Shown piece after piece: positions 63,212-64,000 of a stretch of 64,000 bases of DNA (the stretch's first letter is position 1; each line of letters starts with the position of its first letter). This DNA is from Martelella radicis (GTDB lineage Bacteria > Pseudomonadota > Alphaproteobacteria > Rhizobiales > Rhizobiaceae), in the NCBI RefSeq assembly GCF_014196625.1, contig NZ_JACIDZ010000011.1, positions 1 to 64,000 on the forward strand, read 5' to 3'. The translations under genes and the position numbers were made by a program. The notes under the pieces were generated by a model that saw only the letters and a list, made by a program, of their open reading frames with translations, was not told where the DNA came from and did not search any database.

Positions 63212-63253
63212 ATTGGCCTAACTGGTTAAACCGGTCTGACCAGTTAGGCCAAT
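63212..63253. promoter_or_regulatory. Long palindromic operator for the GntR/FadR regulator
   Basis: ATTGGCCTAACTGGT (63212-63226) and ACCAGTTAGGCCAAT (63239-63253) are perfect 15-bp inverted arms; the centre ACCGGT is also self-complementary. Inside are two overlapping TGGT-N3-ACC sites, the layout of FadR/PdhR/LldR-type operators. It lies between the divergent importer and regulator genes. Confidence 0.75.
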
Positions 63254-63332
63254 CATGCACGGCTTTTTCCGCTTTGCAAGACGGGGCCCAAAAAAATAGA
63301 CTGACCGGATCAAACGGGGAGGCGGGGACCGC

Positions 63333-64000
63333 ATGCTCAACAAGACACTTCTGCCGCAATCGGTCGCGCGCCAGTTACAGACCATGATCCAGTCGGGAGA
63401 ACTGAAGGACGGCGAGAAGATCCCGTCCCAGCGCGAACTCTCGCTGAAATTCGGCATTAGCCGCCCGTCGCTCAGGGAAGCGCTGCTGACGCTCGAGACG
63501 CTGGGGCTGGTCAAGACGGAACCGGGGCGCGGCACTTTCGTGACAAAAGGCGGTAGCCCGCAGGCGCGCGAAACCGGCAATTGGCGTTATGCCGACAGCT
63601 ATTCCGTGTTCGACGTGTTCCAGACCCGGGTGATGCTGGAAGGCGAAATCGCGAGGCTTTCGGCGGGAAGGCTCACCCACTACCAGTTCGACCTGATGGA
63701 ACAGGCAACGGCAGCGATGGAGGAGAGTTGGGCGCGCCACGACCTGATCGCCAATGTCGAGGCCGATCTGGAGTTCCACGGGATCATCGTCTCGGCCTGT
63801 TCCAACGTCATGCTGCGCGACCTCTACGAAGCCGTGCGTGACAAGCTGACGGAAACCCAGCGCCAGCCGATCCCGCGCACGGATCCGGAACGGATGAAGG
63901 CCTCCGTCGGCGAGCACCGGACCATCGTCGCCGCCCTGCGTGCGGGCGACAGCGAGGCAGCCGGCGCGGCCATGCAGGCCCATATCCGCAACACGGCCCA
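63333..64000 (+). CDS. GntR-family (FadR/FCD) transcriptional regulator, cut by the window end
   Basis: 222 codons are visible from the ATG at 63333 (GGGGAGGCGGGG upstream) to the edge. Residues 5-75 are a GntR winged helix (IPSQRELSLKFGISRPSLRE, then GLVKTEPGRGTFV). Residues 90-222 are an FCD effector domain with the metal-ligand histidines expected in FEADLEFH-like and GEHRTIVAAL segments. It is divergent from the amino-acid importer with a 42-bp palindrome between, so it most probably represses that operon and itself. The C terminus is outside the window. Confidence 0.87.
   Translation, partial: MLNKTLLPQSVARQLQTMIQSGELKDGEKIPSQRELSLKFGISRPSLREALLTLETLGLVKTEPGRGTFVTKGGSPQARETGNWRYADSYSVFDVFQTRVMLEGEIARLSAGRLTHYQFDLMEQATAAMEESWARHDLIANVEADLEFHGIIVSACSNVMLRDLYEAVRDKLTETQRQPIPRTDPERMKASVGEHRTIVAALRAGDSEAAGAAMQAHIRNTA

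Overview
The window is GC-rich chromosome-like DNA from an alphaproteobacterium, most probably of the Rhizobiales (Rhizobiaceae-like). Reasons: a complete frcR-frcBCAK fructose-uptake block laid out as in Sinorhizobium, many ABC and TRAP uptake operons each paired with its own regulator, and rhizobial-style autotransporters. No rRNA, tRNA, CRISPR array, insertion sequence or phage gene was recognised. The species cannot be named from the sequence alone.

Layout. 1-822: start of an autotransporter that runs off the left edge. 1363-6490: frcR (ROK repressor) divergent from frcBCAK. 6609-14397: alpha-xylosidase (GH31) and a CUT1-type ABC importer, divergent from a LacI regulator, with a perfect LacI-type operator between them. 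14672-16090: dihydropyrimidinase-like hydrolase. 16889-23080: TRAP transporter dctPQM, a GH4 alpha-galacturonidase with the CHEV motif, a beta-hydroxyacid dehydrogenase and a metallophosphoesterase. 23091-30079 (minus): sugar ABC importer with an SDR, a second beta-hydroxyacid dehydrogenase and a ThuA-like protein. 30290-40045 (plus, divergent): a cytoplasmic regulator that fuses a winged helix to a solute-binding-protein domain, a second SDR, an odd M24 protein, 2-oxoacid dehydrogenase E1 alpha and beta, a double-lipoyl E2-like scaffold, an aldehyde dehydrogenase and a separate lipoyl-less E2 acyltransferase.

40080-55932 is a homoprotocatechuate (4-hydroxyphenylacetate) pathway: hpaR, then hpaF-hpaE-hpaD(VOC type)-gabD-hpaG-hpaH-hpaI, a second non-homologous dioxygenase (LigB type) on the other strand, a large autotransporter, and hpaC-hpaB divergent from hpaA. 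Together these could take 4-hydroxyphenylacetate to pyruvate and succinate. 56056-59557 is an uncharacterised ALDH-SDR-MoaF-SnoaL operon. 59632-63173 is a polar amino-acid ABC importer with a class V PLP enzyme, divergent from a GntR/FadR regulator (cut by the right edge); a 42-bp palindrome lies between them.

Most worth a second look: (1) the winged-helix/solute-binding fusion regulator and the 13-bp inverted repeat in front of it; (2) the E2 enzyme split into an apparently dead lipoyl scaffold, like eukaryotic protein X, and a free-standing active acyltransferase; (3) two unrelated enzymes for the same ring-cleavage step in one cluster; (4) a stable hairpin directly downstream of all five complete solute-binding-protein genes.
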